Positions 43,101 through 45,889 of a stretch of DNA of 64,000 nucleotides are shown here, piece by piece. The DNA lies in the NCBI GenBank assembly GCA_944470555.2, contig OX104132.1, positions 3,853,755-3,917,754 of the forward strand, written 5' to 3'. How positions within the stretch are numbered: the stretch's first letter is position 1; every line of letters starts with the position of its first letter. The translations under genes were made by a program, and so were the position numbers. The notes under the pieces are model-generated. The model saw only the letters and a list, made by a program, of their open reading frames with translations. It did not search any database and was not told where the DNA came from. Source of the DNA: Heterobilharzia americana (Eukaryota > Platyhelminthes > Trematoda > Strigeidida > Schistosomatidae).

Positions 43101-45343
43101 TAGTGGGACAGGAGGAAGCAGTGGTTGTAGATTGACTGTATGTGATATGGGTCAGAGTGTATGTCAGTGACGCAGGTGTGTATGCACACATTATCCTCAT
43201 ATTATCGACGCTATACTGAATCTCACCAATTTCTCATTCCTTCTTTCTCTCATTTTGTACTTAATACTTGTTTTGAGTGAATTTTGTTGTTTTCATCTTC
43301 CAATTGACTGTCTTTTTACTTGATGTATTGATGTGAGGTGTGAGGACTCTGAGGGTTGCGCTGTAATGCCTAGTCCTATGCTGACTTGGATGATGATGAT
43401 ATGATATACAAGTTTACTTGTAGAGGGATTGTATGTAAGAAAAAAGGGAGAAATGTGGCGGATGATAAAGAGAGTAAATTTGGAAGGTGTTGTGCTTTGT
43501 TTAGTTCGTCAATTCATATGCTTTGTTGGTTTGTCTTGTCTTCATGTTTCTAATAAACCTTAGACCGAACTTGGACTGTGCCAGGGTTTGACTGTTGGCC
43601 AATCTATCTGTCAACTAGGTTATTTGACCTAATCCGATGGTTAACCTCAGCATTAGCTGTAATTAAAGGCTACACGACTTCTTGTTCAATTTCGTAATGA
43701 TCTTATCAGTTCAAAGAAGCGTTATAAGAAGGTAGGGAAATCATTGAATGCTCAGTGGGATGGAGCTGTTAAGTCAGCAAGTCAACAGACTGCAAGTTCG
43801 ACCCTCGTTACGGAGAATCAAGATTATCCTTTCAACTTCAGTCAGCATACTTCTCATAATTGTAATGTTGAAAAGTTATTTTATTTCTTTTATACACAAA
43901 AGCATCATCTCATCCTTAGTTTAGTTAAATTTGATATTGAACTCAGAACCTCCATGTTTCGTGGTGAACACGTTGACCATTTAGCGACTAGGTTGGATTG
44001 AGTTCGATGCTATTACAGTTTCCAACTTGTGTCAATTCATGATATGACACGACTTCGGTTGGCATCCGATTCCTTTCCAACTGGTTGACCCCACAGATCA
44101 TAGCTTTTCATTGAGACTTCGTGAAGGTCGTGAGTTCGATCCTTGATGGGGTTGTGGATGCGTACTGCTAAGGAGTCGCGTACCAGGACGAAACAGCTGC
44201 TTAGTGCTCACAGTGTTTCAATGGTCCCTCAAATGATGTCAGTCAGTGGTGAATACTACTTCTAAATTTTATATATTTTGTCAGTTATCGACTGTTAACT
44301 GTCGTCTTGATGAAGAGAGTTGAATAAGGCAATCGCTATGCCTAGTCACCGATTGCCTCGTCACACAATGTTGGCTGAGGTGGGTCCAGGCTGGAAAAAG
44401 GCCCGAGGTGGCCAGACTAAAACATGGCACCAATGTATGATGTCTCTGACTGTTGGTTTAAGCCATGTGTGGCGATGCAGACTAGGTGGTTGGGGTCGGT
44501 GGGACAAGAGGAACCAGTGGTTGGAGACTGACTGTAGGTGATATGGCTCAGAGTGGCGTGGATGTATACACACATTATCCTCATCTTAACAACGCTATAC
44601 CGAATCTCACCATTTTGTCACTCCTCTTTCCTTTCTTCTTGTACTTTATATTTCTTTTGACTGCATTCACTTATCTTCATCCTTCACCTCACTACCTTTT
44701 TACTTGATGTGCTGATATGAGGTGTGGCAACTCGGACCGTTACTCAGTAATGCCTGGTCCTATGTTGATAATGATGATGATGATTATATTATTTATATTA
44801 CTATTTGTCCCTTTGGGTTCCTAATGGAACATAGGGCTTCATTCGCACATCTCCAGTGCACTCTGTTCTCTGCAATCTTTTGAACCTCGCTCCAGAAGCT
44901 CTCATTTCTTCGTGACACGATCTCCTTCATGTCACCCTCAGATGCCCAACTCGTCGTTTCCTCTTTGGGTTCCACTCGAAGGCCTAGCGAGTTAACTATT
45001 AAGAAAATATATTTGTAAGATTTCAATCAGGTTTAAAAATGTCTTGAGGAAGATACTTTTTCACTACAAGTTATCGTATGTTTACTCAAAATGTTAAATA
45101 TTTGATTGCTAAACATTAAAATAAATTTATTATAATTCTCTTTATTTCCATAGACTGTTATACGAAAAATTTTGGTTCTAAAGGGTTGAAAGCAGGTACT
45201 AATCTACGCTGCTGTTAATATTTTATACAGATGAAAAAGAAATCACATTAAAACCACCTAAACTTCGCATATATATATATATATACATCTCATACTATCT
45301 ATTTAATATTTGGTTCAATGGTTTCATGGGTGTAATTCAATGA
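5399..45343 (+). CDS. Two-LIM-domain protein, CRP/MLP-like (six-exon gene model)
   Basis: Predicted join 5399-5510, 5546-5693, 23532-23579, 23623-23930, 45154-45195, 45231-45343, giving 256 residues, or 226 if translation reads through the last micro-intron to TAA at 45216-45218. LIM1 uses C10, C13, H31, C34, C37, C40, C58, C61; LIM2 uses C156, C159, H177, C180, C183, C186, C204, C207. Both have the 17-residue spacings of zinc-binding LIM domains, and each is followed by a K-N-[YF]-G motif as in cysteine- and glycine-rich / muscle LIM proteins. Such proteins are small adaptors that bind alpha-actinin and related partners at muscle Z-discs and in nuclei. The linker (about residues 62-155) is long, with a Gln/His/Asn-rich run at 106-120. 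All introns are GT-AG and all phases agree. The start is the first ATG after an in-frame stop. Extra exons inside the long introns cannot be excluded. Confidence 0.85.
5511..5545 (+). other. 35-nt micro-intron 1 of the LIM gene
   Basis: It begins GTAAGTAACC and ends CACTTCAG. Splicing it out rebuilds the C-x2-C-x2-C zinc ligand spacing at residues 34-40, which confirms the boundaries. Introns this small near the 5' end of genes are known in schistosomes. Confidence 0.85.
5546..5693 (+). CDS. LIM gene exon 2
   Basis: Encodes the second half of LIM1 (ligands C40, C58, C61), including [14 protein letters not shown] and the CRP-like segment [13 protein letters not shown]. It ends in phase 2 before GTAAGTC at 5694. 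Intron 2 then runs 17.8 kb to 23531 and is full of retroelements. Confidence 0.85.
5694..6756. other. Intron 2 proximal part, unassigned
   Basis: AT-rich intronic DNA with short overlapping frames on both strands and no recognisable element. Confidence 0.5.
6757..7055 (+). mobile_element. Family B2 3'-end fragment
   Basis: It matches the 3' part of the B2 elements at 10.9-11.2, 14.6-14.8 and 27.6-27.9 kb: a tract like GACATGGCTGAAAATCAG, a TTCACTCCTTGAC-type segment, TTTCTATCCACCTATTCTTT, and an end like CAGTCAATCAGTCG. It is strongly 5' truncated and non-coding. Confidence 0.7.
7056..8559. other. Unassigned intronic DNA
   Basis: No element or exon is recognised. An 87-codon plus-strand frame at 8137-8400 has no familiar motif and no splice support, so it is not called as a gene. 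Confidence 0.45.
8560..11165 (+). mobile_element. Old, nearly full-span family B2 non-LTR element
   Basis: Broken frames preserve the domain order of an endonuclease/reverse transcriptase retroelement. The EEP endonuclease appears as [17 protein letters not shown] near 8722-8772, then [20 protein letters not shown] and SNHTLV within 8842-9093. RT motif A survives as [13 protein letters not shown] near 10045-10085, and a YADD-like box has become YVEGIVLL near 10350-10370. The B2-type 3' UTR follows to about 11165. Stops and frameshifts are frequent, so the copy is long dead. The 5' boundary is approximate. Confidence 0.65.
11637..12171 (+). mobile_element. Family B1 3' fragment with (GAT)n tail
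   Basis: Homologous to the C-terminal coding end and 3' UTR of the B1 copies at 34.2-34.8 and 44.3-44.8 kb, including [18 protein letters not shown] residues, and finishing CCTATGTTGAT followed by a GAT repeat at about 12150-12171. It is 5' truncated and has an internal deletion near 11710. Confidence 0.7.
12385..12640 (+). repeat. SINE-T, tRNA-like repeat, copy 1
   Basis: Contains an exact RNA polymerase III A box (TAGCTTAGTTGG, 12474-12485) and an exact B box (GGTTCGAATCC, 12518-12528) at tRNA spacing. Related sequence occurs at 35180-35360 (plus) and 37720-37935 (minus), sharing a CAATCAAG...CAGTA..AC lead-in and a TTTCA-TTTCACTTTCAATCATC end. The acceptor and anticodon stems pair poorly, so it is a tRNA-derived repeat rather than a functional tRNA. 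Confidence 0.6.
12474..12528 (+). promoter_or_regulatory. Internal RNA polymerase III promoter (A and B boxes)
   Basis: Both boxes match the consensus at every specified position (TRGCNNAGYNGG and GGTTCGANTCC), and their starts are 44 nt apart. Activity is inferred from the boxes only. Confidence 0.55.
12641..13507. other. Unassigned intronic DNA with an ATT microsatellite
   Basis: A short (ATT)n tract lies at about 12667-12695. A 94-codon frame at 13217-13501 has no recognised motif and runs straight into a retroelement, so it is not called. Confidence 0.45.
13508..14815 (+). mobile_element. Family B2 element, RT to 3' end
   Basis: Starts inside the RT domain (TVDQI segment near 13570), keeps motif A as [14 protein letters not shown] near 13661-13700 and motif C as [10 protein letters not shown] near 13953-13985, then runs through a decayed C-terminal region into the B2 3' UTR. 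It is 5' truncated and has frameshifts. Confidence 0.75.
13707..14138 (+). pseudogene. Family B2 reverse transcriptase fragment (143 codons)
   Basis: The longest open piece of this copy. It covers the palm region after motif A: a [20 protein letters not shown] segment corresponds to the GVRQGC-LSP-LF motif B region, and YADDIVLL is the catalytic motif C. A TAA just upstream at 13702 separates it from motif A, and it lacks endonuclease and thumb, so it cannot be functional. Confidence 0.65.
14982..14994 (+). repeat. Target-site duplication, 3' side of the full-length family A element
   Basis: TAAGCTGGTATAT, identical to 18202-18214. The two copies directly flank the element, as expected from target-primed reverse transcription. 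Confidence 0.85.
15006..15431 (-). CDS. Family A C-terminal segment (141 codons)
   Basis: Continues the element's protein after the second frameshift: [10 protein letters not shown] (start), [24 protein letters not shown] and [13 protein letters not shown], ending in the stop just before the 3' tail. This Trp- and basic-rich tail is typical of this class of endonuclease/reverse transcriptases. It closely resembles 38559-38990 and 30462-30753. Confidence 0.75.
   Translation of the reverse strand: MLLYGSETWRVTKGISNKLQTFINNCLRSLLKIRWPEKISNKELWERTNQEPITQQICRKKWRWIGHALRRPTEDITRQALEWNPHGKRRVGRPRVTWRRSCEEEMRACGLSWNQVQKISENRGHWRRATEALCSTRNPRD
15379..17049 (-). CDS. Family A reverse transcriptase segment (556 codons)
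   Basis: Non-LTR reverse transcriptase. The lead-in [14 protein letters not shown] is at 187-200, QAGFR at 281-285, motif [10 protein letters not shown] at 315-323 with the catalytic Asp, motif [11 protein letters not shown] at 373-382 and motif C FADD at 417-420, so all palm motifs are intact. A His/Gln run (461-469) precedes the thumb ([15 protein letters not shown], 476-490). The last roughly 30 residues are out of frame owing to a 2-nt deletion near 15470. The apparent ATG is internal; the natural protein would continue from the endonuclease. Confidence 0.85.
   Translation of the reverse strand: MEEHWKSLKAMWKETCTTVLGRKKKEDKEWISTDTWKLIEERRMVKQKINQCKDAQRQEELSTMYKTLDKEVKKSARKDKRHFYDTLASEAEQAAGKRDLTTLYQITRLLSGKRPTQMKPIKDEEGNLITKEEKQRKRWADHFKKLLNRPPPALRPEIPPAAAELQVNINPPTKMEVLNAIKLLKCGKAAGPDGIPPEALRTDAETTADMLTPLLQKVWKEEKVPDDWKKGYLVKLPKKGDLSACKNWRGITLLSTPSKILSRIILERLKDALDSKLRPEQAGFRKYKSCADQIATLRIIIEQSVEWQSALYLNFIDFEKAFDSVDREVIWKLLQYYGVPQTFIRLIQQLYEDATCQVIHNGKLSDAFEVKTGVKQGCLLSPMIFLIVVDWIMQQTVGSEKRGIHWTTEKNLEDLDFADDLCLMSHKLEDLQAKTNKLTEEAAKTGLQVNIEKTEVMKIPHHHHQQQQQTPITVNGRNLKEVTSFTYLGSTVSTTGGTDEDVKVRIGKARQAFISLKPVWRSSALSMEQDTDFQHQRQVSALVWLRDLARHERHFQ
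17025..18137 (-). CDS. Family A endonuclease segment (370 codons, frameshifted end)
   Basis: An apurinic-type endonuclease (EEP fold) that nicks target DNA to prime reverse transcription. Visible motifs are GTWNVRT (68-74), a catalytic-type glutamate in ICESRW (98-103), YAPT (173-176), GDMNAK (208-213), HKATW (262-266), QIDFI (276-280) and the terminal SDHYLV (303-308), so the whole endonuclease domain is intact at about residues 66-315. After about residue 346 the frame departs from that of the other copies because of the indel near 17100, so it ends instead of running into the RT. No host role is implied. Confidence 0.8.
   Translation of the reverse strand: MGIGLATLPRKTNLTAKETSKHKQNIKNENKLIPRWNRRGEMTPVGESLREANWPMCLLSMKAKVNVGTWNVRTMFEPSKAAQIAKEMRRYNIEVLGICESRWNGSGLSKLSTGESIIYSGHPDANHEHTEGVAIMMSSRASKALMQWEPISSRIMTARFNSKGRKVTIIQCYAPTNNAEQEKKEDFYRQLQSTLDKTSVGDIKILMGDMNAKLGGDNTGRELTMGREALGEMNENGELFAEFCAFNDLVIGGSVFRHKDIHKATWTSPDGHTKNQIDFISISRKWRRSLLNTRSRRGADVGSDHYLVQGTFQIKLKAFKEAGDRPQFKYNTRKLKDETTKEIFKQPSRQNGRHRGTSLKKPVWKNTGSL
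18202..18214 (+). repeat. Target-site duplication, 5' side of the full-length family A element
   Basis: TAAGCTGGTATAT, the partner of 14982-14994. Confidence 0.85.
18290..18605 (+). repeat. SINE-H, tRNA-like SINE with hammerhead domain, decayed copy
   Basis: Parallel in order to the copy at 24740-25108: a lead-in, an A-box-like AGTGGCTCAATAG near 18432, a weak B box (GGGTTCTTTCG), then a hammerhead domain. The hammerhead keeps stem I GCACTG/CAGTGC (18506-18511, 18546-18551), CTGAGGA (18512-18518) and a GTC site (18543-18545), but the GAAA box and stem II are lost, so cleavage is not expected. Confidence 0.7.
18685..19480 (-). mobile_element. Family B2 3' fragment, antisense
   Basis: The reverse complement matches 10.5-11.2 and 27.1-27.9 kb: GATAGGGAGTGAAG near 19440, the coding C-terminal remnant, then the B2 3' UTR ending near 18690. 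No open frame is kept. Confidence 0.65.
19659..20845 (-). mobile_element. Family A, 5'-truncated and rearranged copy
   Basis: The 3' tail lies at 19659-19680, and the C-terminal and RT coding parts follow in several frames. VMKIP and NVEKTEVM are seen at 20210-20416, and the FADEL version of the FADD box at 20401-20655. Truncation is just upstream of motif A, where a long (AT)n begins at 20846. Multiple indels. Confidence 0.8.
20846..20920. repeat. (AT)n microsatellite
   Basis: 75 bp of pure AT dinucleotide between two oppositely oriented family A copies. Confidence 0.95.
20921..21525 (+). mobile_element. Short family A derivative starting after (TA)n
   Basis: Begins GGCAAAACCAGGATCGG, runs through the RT thumb and C-terminal region in broken frames and ends TTCCACTAGGAACCCAAAGG plus an A-rich run. 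The copy at 23985-24595 has the same 5' junction with (TA)n and a similar 3' end, so this is a distinct short subfamily rather than a random truncation. Confidence 0.75.
21526..21900. other. Unassigned intronic DNA
   Basis: No element recognised. Confidence 0.5.
21901..21958 (+). repeat. Sm-alpha-type hammerhead relic
   Basis: Contains TCCCAAATAGGACGAAAT and CATCCTGGATTCCACTGC in the order seen in schistosome Sm-alpha satellite hammerheads: stem II TCC/GGA with a CAAATA loop, the GAAA box, and the substrate strand. The CUGAUGA core is replaced by CGACCGA (from 21900), so it should not self-cleave. Family assignment rests on remembered features of the Sm-alpha ribozyme. Confidence 0.6.
22141..22320 (-). 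repeat. SINE-H copy carrying an intact-looking hammerhead
   Basis: In minus-strand sense, a B-box-like GGGTTTAATCTC near 22298-22309 is followed by the hammerhead (22222-22279) and the shared SINE tail CCAACTGATGTCAGTC...GATGAATAACAACTTG, ending near 22141. The A box is missing because of truncation at about 22320, where a plus-strand copy begins. Confidence 0.75.
22222..22279 (-). ncRNA. Candidate type I hammerhead ribozyme
   Basis: In minus-strand order: stem I 5' strand GCATTG, core CTGAGGA (fits CUGANGA), stem II GTCC/GGAC with loop CAAACTA, box GAAA, a minimal stem III (AC/GT around AGCT), cleavage triplet GTC at 22237-22235, and stem I 3' strand CACTGC. Stem I has one mismatch in six pairs. 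All nucleotides known to be required for catalysis are present. Known metazoan SINE and PLE hammerheads share the very short stem III. Activity is inferred. Confidence 0.65.
22321..22440 (+). repeat. SINE-H 3' half with broken hammerhead
   Basis: Stem I GCACTG/CAGTGC (22329-22334, 22372-22377) is perfect and CTGAGGA is kept (22335-22341), but the GAAA box reads AAGA and stem II does not close. It lies head-to-head with the minus-strand copy. Confidence 0.65.
22464..23210. mobile_element. Mosaic of family B2 pieces in alternating orientation
   Basis: 22464-22580 is the B2 3' end on the minus strand (GACTGACAAAATCAACGTAG). 22580-22770 matches the coding linker of the 8.6-11.2 kb copy on the plus strand (ACACTCGAAGGTTAACAAAC). 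22780-23000 is a plus-strand B2 3' UTR. 23005-23210 is minus-strand B2 again. No coding capacity remains. Confidence 0.6.
23147..23461 (+). repeat. Left arm of 315-bp inverted repeat around LIM exons 3-4
   Basis: Reverse complement of 25192-25506 with about eight differences. It ends 70 nt before exon 3 and includes a hammerhead-like relic (minus-strand GGACGAAAT) near 23370-23395. Confidence 0.85.
23532..23579 (+). CDS. LIM gene exon 3
   Basis: A 48-nt exon between TTTCCTTTCACAG and GTATGTTT. It enters and leaves in phase 2 and encodes part of the inter-LIM linker (residues 88-102 [15 protein letters not shown]). It is supported by splice sites and phase only, since the linker is not conserved enough to recognise. 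Confidence 0.7.
23580..23622 (+). other. 43-nt micro-intron 3 of the LIM gene
   Basis: GTATGTTTATCC to ATTTCACTTCTAG. Removal keeps the frame from exon 3 into exon 4. Confidence 0.75.
23623..23930 (+). CDS. LIM gene exon 4
   Basis: Encodes the rest of the linker, with a Gln run (110-114) and Asn/His repeats (116-120), then LIM2 from C156 to C204: [26 protein letters not shown] and REVFCQ. It ends in phase 1 at GTAAGCATG, one ligand short of a complete domain; exon 5 supplies C207. A family A short element begins only about 55 nt downstream. Confidence 0.85.
23985..24595 (-). mobile_element. Short family A derivative, antisense in intron 4
   Basis: In minus sense it starts after (TA)n with GCAAAACCAGGATCGG, the same junction as the copy at 20921. 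It ends near 23990-24000 with GAAACCCAAGGGAAAAAT in place of the canonical GACTAATAATAA tail. Frames are broken. Confidence 0.75.
24596..24614. repeat. (AT)n microsatellite
   Basis: A short AT run at the 5' end of the short family A copy. Confidence 0.85.
24622..24735. repeat. Palindromic pair of SINE-H tails
   Basis: TTGAGGGGGTTGTGGAGATT (left, from about 24622) and its reverse complement (right, to about 24733) are separated by about 18 bp. Both arms match the 3' tail of SINE-H seen at 22141-22205. The arms are about 47 bp with few mismatches. Confidence 0.8.
24740..25108 (+). repeat. SINE-H, most complete copy
   Basis: Has an A box (TGGCTCAATGG, 24928-24938), a B box (GGTTCGATCC, 24971-24980), a hammerhead domain (25003-25051) and a tail TGATGTCAGTCTTCGATGAA running into (AT)n at 25110. 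Stem I GCATTG/CAGTGC pairs with one wobble, and GAAA and GTC (25043-25045) are present, but the core reads CTCAGGA in place of CUGANGA, so the essential G5 is lost and stem II is weak. Confidence 0.8.
25110..25141. repeat. (AT)n microsatellite at the SINE-H tail
   Basis: About 32 bp of alternating AT directly after the SINE tail. Confidence 0.9.
25192..25506 (+). repeat. Right arm of 315-bp inverted repeat around LIM exons 3-4
   Basis: Reverse complement of 23147-23461 at about 97 % by eye. The hammerhead-like relic reads GGTCACAAATAGGACGAAAT near 25257-25276. Confidence 0.85.
25507..25943. other. Unassigned intronic DNA
   Basis: No exon or element recognised. A 72-codon frame at 25484-25702 is AT-driven, without motifs. 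Confidence 0.5.
25944..26000 (+). repeat. Weak tRNA-like remnant
   Basis: GTGTAGCTCAGTACC resembles an A box and AAGTTCAACGCCC a B box at tRNA-like spacing. It is too diverged to assign to SINE-H or SINE-T. Confidence 0.35.
26010..27055 (+). mobile_element. Family B1 3' part with (GAT)n tail
   Basis: Homologous to 42.34-43.4 and 32.2-33.2 kb: RT-end remnants (GTTAGGTGAAGACGCTGACA), a decayed C-terminal region, a 3' UTR and a (GAT)n tract at about 27035-27055. Its portion from 26116 onward is the left arm of the 3.3-kb inverted duplication. Confidence 0.7.
27060..27865 (+). mobile_element. Family B2 3' fragment
   Basis: Coding-end remnants ([10 protein letters not shown] near 27180-27210) are followed by the B2 3' UTR and end ATTTCACCAGTCAGTCAG near 27855. 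A (GT)n tract lies at about 27777-27794. Confidence 0.7.
27866..28329. other. Unassigned DNA within the left duplication arm
   Basis: No confident assignment. 28250-28329 resembles the antisense 3' end of the neighbouring Penelope-like pieces. A 60-codon minus frame (28119-28301) also occurs in the right arm, but only because the arm is duplicated. Confidence 0.45.
28330..29660. mobile_element. Penelope-like element mosaic
   Basis: On the plus strand, 28330-28540 encodes an RT thumb segment ([15 protein letters not shown], then [16 protein letters not shown]). On the minus strand, 29080-28540 encodes a linker ([11 protein letters not shown]) and a GIY-YIG region ([12 protein letters not shown]). 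From 29100 to 29660 the plus strand resumes with [16 protein letters not shown] and [14 protein letters not shown]...[10 protein letters not shown], the GIY-YIG endonuclease. In Penelope-like retroelements this nuclease follows the RT in one protein. Here an inverted piece splits the plus-sense copy, and all frames are broken. Confidence 0.7.
29661..30300. other. Unassigned intronic DNA with a tRNA-like remnant
   Basis: 29736-29810 has a TAGCTCGTCGG-like A box and a GGTTTGAACGCC-like B box. The rest is unrecognised. Confidence 0.4.
30301..30310 (+). repeat. Target-site duplication
   Basis: TCAAGCAATT, repeated exactly at 31071-31080 on the other side of a family A insertion. Confidence 0.8.
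30311..31070 (-). mobile_element. 5'-truncated family A insertion with target-site duplication
   Basis: In minus sense it runs from inside the RT ([19 protein letters not shown]) through the thumb and C-terminal region to the (TAA)n tail at 30311-30326. Frames are nearly open (30638-31087 has 149 codons; 30462-30653 has 63), so this is a young copy. Perfect 10-bp duplications flank it. Confidence 0.85.
31071..31080 (+). repeat. Target-site duplication
   Basis: TCAAGCAATT, partner of 30301-30310. Confidence 0.8.
31081..32224. other. Unassigned intronic DNA with purine-rich tract
   Basis: AT-rich and apparently free of recognised elements. A strongly purine-biased stretch, GA repeats then two G runs, lies at 31717-31775. 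Confidence 0.55.
32225..33185 (+). mobile_element. Family B1 3' part
   Basis: Parallel to 26.0-27.0 and 42.4-43.4 kb, from the RT end (AAATACAAATTGTCGCTCC) to the 3' UTR. It stops near 33180 without a GAT tail, where a further family B copy joins. Confidence 0.7.
33186..34775 (+). mobile_element. Family B element, RT to (GAT)n tail
   Basis: The RT begins near 33230, with motif A decayed ([15 protein letters not shown] near 33420-33460). It continues to a 192-codon open C-terminal region (33956-34534) and a B1 3' UTR ending in (GAT)n at about 34758-34772. The RT half resembles B2 copies and the 3' half resembles B1, joined near 33985. Confidence 0.75.
33956..34534 (+). pseudogene. Family B1 C-terminal RT region (192 codons)
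   Basis: The best-preserved C-terminal region of family B in the window: [46 protein letters not shown] and [11 protein letters not shown]. This arrangement follows the RT palm in many trematode endonuclease/reverse transcriptases. No RT catalytic motif lies in this frame, and the copy is not autonomous. Near-identical sequence recurs at 44320-44541. Confidence 0.75.
34776..35179. other. Unassigned intronic DNA
   Basis: Nothing recognised. Confidence 0.5.
35180..35360 (+). repeat. SINE-T copy 2, decayed
   Basis: Shares with 12385-12640 the lead-in CAATCAAG..AACAGTAAC, an A-box-like CTGAGTTAGTAGAG and a B-box-like CGGTTTGATTTC, followed by TTTCATTGAGTATTCAATCATCC. Both promoter boxes have drifted. 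Confidence 0.55.
35361..35874. other. Unassigned intronic DNA
   Basis: Nothing recognised before a family A copy begins. Confidence 0.5.
35875..37570 (+). mobile_element. Family A copy, RT to 3' end, decayed
   Basis: Plus strand. It opens with [16 protein letters not shown], then [25 protein letters not shown], a decayed motif A ([12 protein letters not shown] near 36360-36395) and a C-terminal part in broken frames. It ends TTCCACTAGGAACCCAAGG plus an A-rich and AAT-repeat tail. The 3' end is like that of the short family A derivatives. Confidence 0.8.
37720..37935 (-). repeat. SINE-T copy 3, antisense
   Basis: The reverse complement reads a B-box-like TTGTTCGAATCCTG near 37825-37838, then CAATTGAAAATTTCGCTTC and CTCTCAATCACTATCCAGTA, matching the 3' part of copy 1. 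The A-box side is decayed. Confidence 0.5.
38150..38400 (+). repeat. SINE-H copy, strongly decayed
   Basis: The order matches SINE-H: GATAGGTACTCAACTACGAT lead-in, a degenerate A box, GGGTTCAATCTC as B box, then GGGATCATGAGTACG. The hammerhead core is not recognisable. Confidence 0.5.
38540..38547 (+). repeat. Short target-site duplication
   Basis: TGAAATAT, repeated at 40933-40940 on the other side of a family A copy. At 8 bp it is suggestive rather than certain. Confidence 0.55.
38548..40932 (-). mobile_element. Family A copy, truncated inside the endonuclease
   Basis: Minus sense, from the last part of the endonuclease (opposite 17320 in the full-length copy) through the RT ([14 protein letters not shown] near 40060, [12 protein letters not shown] near 39665, FADDL near 39370) to the (TAA)n tail. 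Frames break several times, but identity to 14995-18201 is very high, and it retains the bases missing at both frameshifts of that copy. Confidence 0.85.
38872..39447 (-). pseudogene. Family A RT fragment with FADD box (191 codons)
   Basis: Covers [20 protein letters not shown] (catalytic motif C), the His/Gln run, [15 protein letters not shown] and the thumb through [21 protein letters not shown] in one frame. This is the frame that is broken near 15470 in the full-length copy. Motifs A and B lie in other frames. Confidence 0.7.
40941..41269. other. Unassigned intronic DNA
   Basis: AT-rich, nothing recognised. Confidence 0.5.
41270..43395 (+). mobile_element. Family B1 element, RT to 3' end
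   Basis: Linker, then [20 protein letters not shown] (near 41670-41725), KKGDKSSC (near 41815), [15 protein letters not shown] (near 41930), [15 protein letters not shown] (motif A, near 42037-42080), [10 protein letters not shown] (motif B, near 42208) and [16 protein letters not shown] in place of YADD (42338-). It then decays through the C-terminal region to a 3' UTR and a short GAT tail near 43388. Four open pieces lie in three frames. Confidence 0.8.
43396..44029. other. Unassigned intronic DNA with a tRNA-like remnant
   Basis: Near 43750-43810, GCTCAGTGGGATGGAG and GCAAGTTCGACCCTC look like drifted A and B boxes. Otherwise nothing is recognised. Confidence 0.4.
44030..44270 (+). repeat. 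SINE-H copy with broken hammerhead
   Basis: B box GAGTTCGATCCTTG near 44130, then TACTGCTAAGGAGTC and GGACGAAACAGCTGC. The core reads CTAAGGA (G5 lost) and the cleavage triplet is altered. It ends with the SINE tail ATGATGTCAGTCAGTGGTGAAT. Confidence 0.65.
44335..44785 (+). mobile_element. Family B1 3' end, 5'-truncated
   Basis: Starts abruptly at CCTAGTCACCGATTGCC, keeps a 73-codon open end ([17 protein letters not shown]), a B1 3' UTR and a (GAT)n tail at about 44769-44784. Very similar to 34330-34772. Confidence 0.8.
44797..44995 (-). mobile_element. Family A 3' end fragment
   Basis: About 200 bp of the element's 3' terminus in minus sense (GGAACCCAAAGGGACAAATAG), 5' truncated. Confidence 0.7.
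45154..45195 (+). CDS. LIM gene exon 5
   Basis: After TTTATTTCCATAG it completes the phase-1 codon from exon 4 and supplies the last LIM2 ligand C207 in [15 protein letters not shown], the CRP-like domain end. The exact fit of ligand, phase and motif makes this exon firm. It lies 21.2 kb from exon 4. Confidence 0.85.
45196..45230 (+). other. Probable 35-nt micro-intron 5 of the LIM gene
   Basis: GTACTAATC to ATTTTATACAG, the same length as intron 1. If it is not removed, translation adds GTNLRCC and stops at 45216-45218. Confidence 0.6.
45231..45343 (+). CDS. Possible LIM gene exon 6 (C-terminus)
   Basis: Following the micro-intron it reads [13 protein letters not shown], then an IYIYIYI stretch from an AT repeat (45268-45285), and stops at TGA 45341-45343. 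The first 13 residues look plausible, while the microsatellite-coded part is odd, so the true C-terminus is uncertain. Confidence 0.5.
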
Positions 45344-45876
45344 TCAATGGAATTTTGTTCAATCCTAATGTCTAAATTTTCATCTACATATTAGAAAAAA
45401 AACATTTTCAATTATTATGCTTGACTTTTTTTCGTCTACTTTTTAATACTTCATTATGATAAAATGATGTTACAAGCTACTAATGTGGATATATTCTGTT
45501 TGTAGCGATCATTGAAACATTGAACATATATTGCGCCTAATTTGAACAATGGGAAATTAGAATGCAATTTTTTAAACTCTTTACATAGACAAACAGTCTT
45601 TATCGCTTTTCTATCAGTTCGCTTGTACGTTCACAGTGATACTTTTTAGTCATTTTAATAGAAGAATATTTCATGTGTTTGTTTTTGTAGATTGAACGTT
45701 TTTTTTTCCCATCGCTTATATCTATGTAATGTTCTGTTATAGTCATTCCATTAAGTGAAATTTGTAATTTTTCCTATTCTGTGTTCAACTTGATCACTAA
45801 AGAAAATTATCAGGGAGGTTATCTCGAATGATTGAGAATAAAATTATATCTTATTGGGAGAAAAATTTTATTGGAC
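45344..45876 (+). other. Probable 3' UTR and downstream flank of the LIM gene
   Basis: T-rich, without repeats, bounded on the right by a retroelement insertion. It contains a canonical polyadenylation signal. Confidence 0.5.
45837..45842 (+). terminator. Polyadenylation signal AATAAA
   Basis: A canonical hexamer about 495 nt after the predicted stop and just upstream of the family A insertion. The motif is common in AT-rich DNA, so its use is inferred. Confidence 0.45.
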
Positions 45877-45889
45877 TTTTGATCGATAT
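45877..45889 (+). repeat. Target-site duplication (one mismatch)
   Basis: TTTTGATCGATAT, paired with TTTTGATCAATAT at 47058-47070. Confidence 0.75.
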
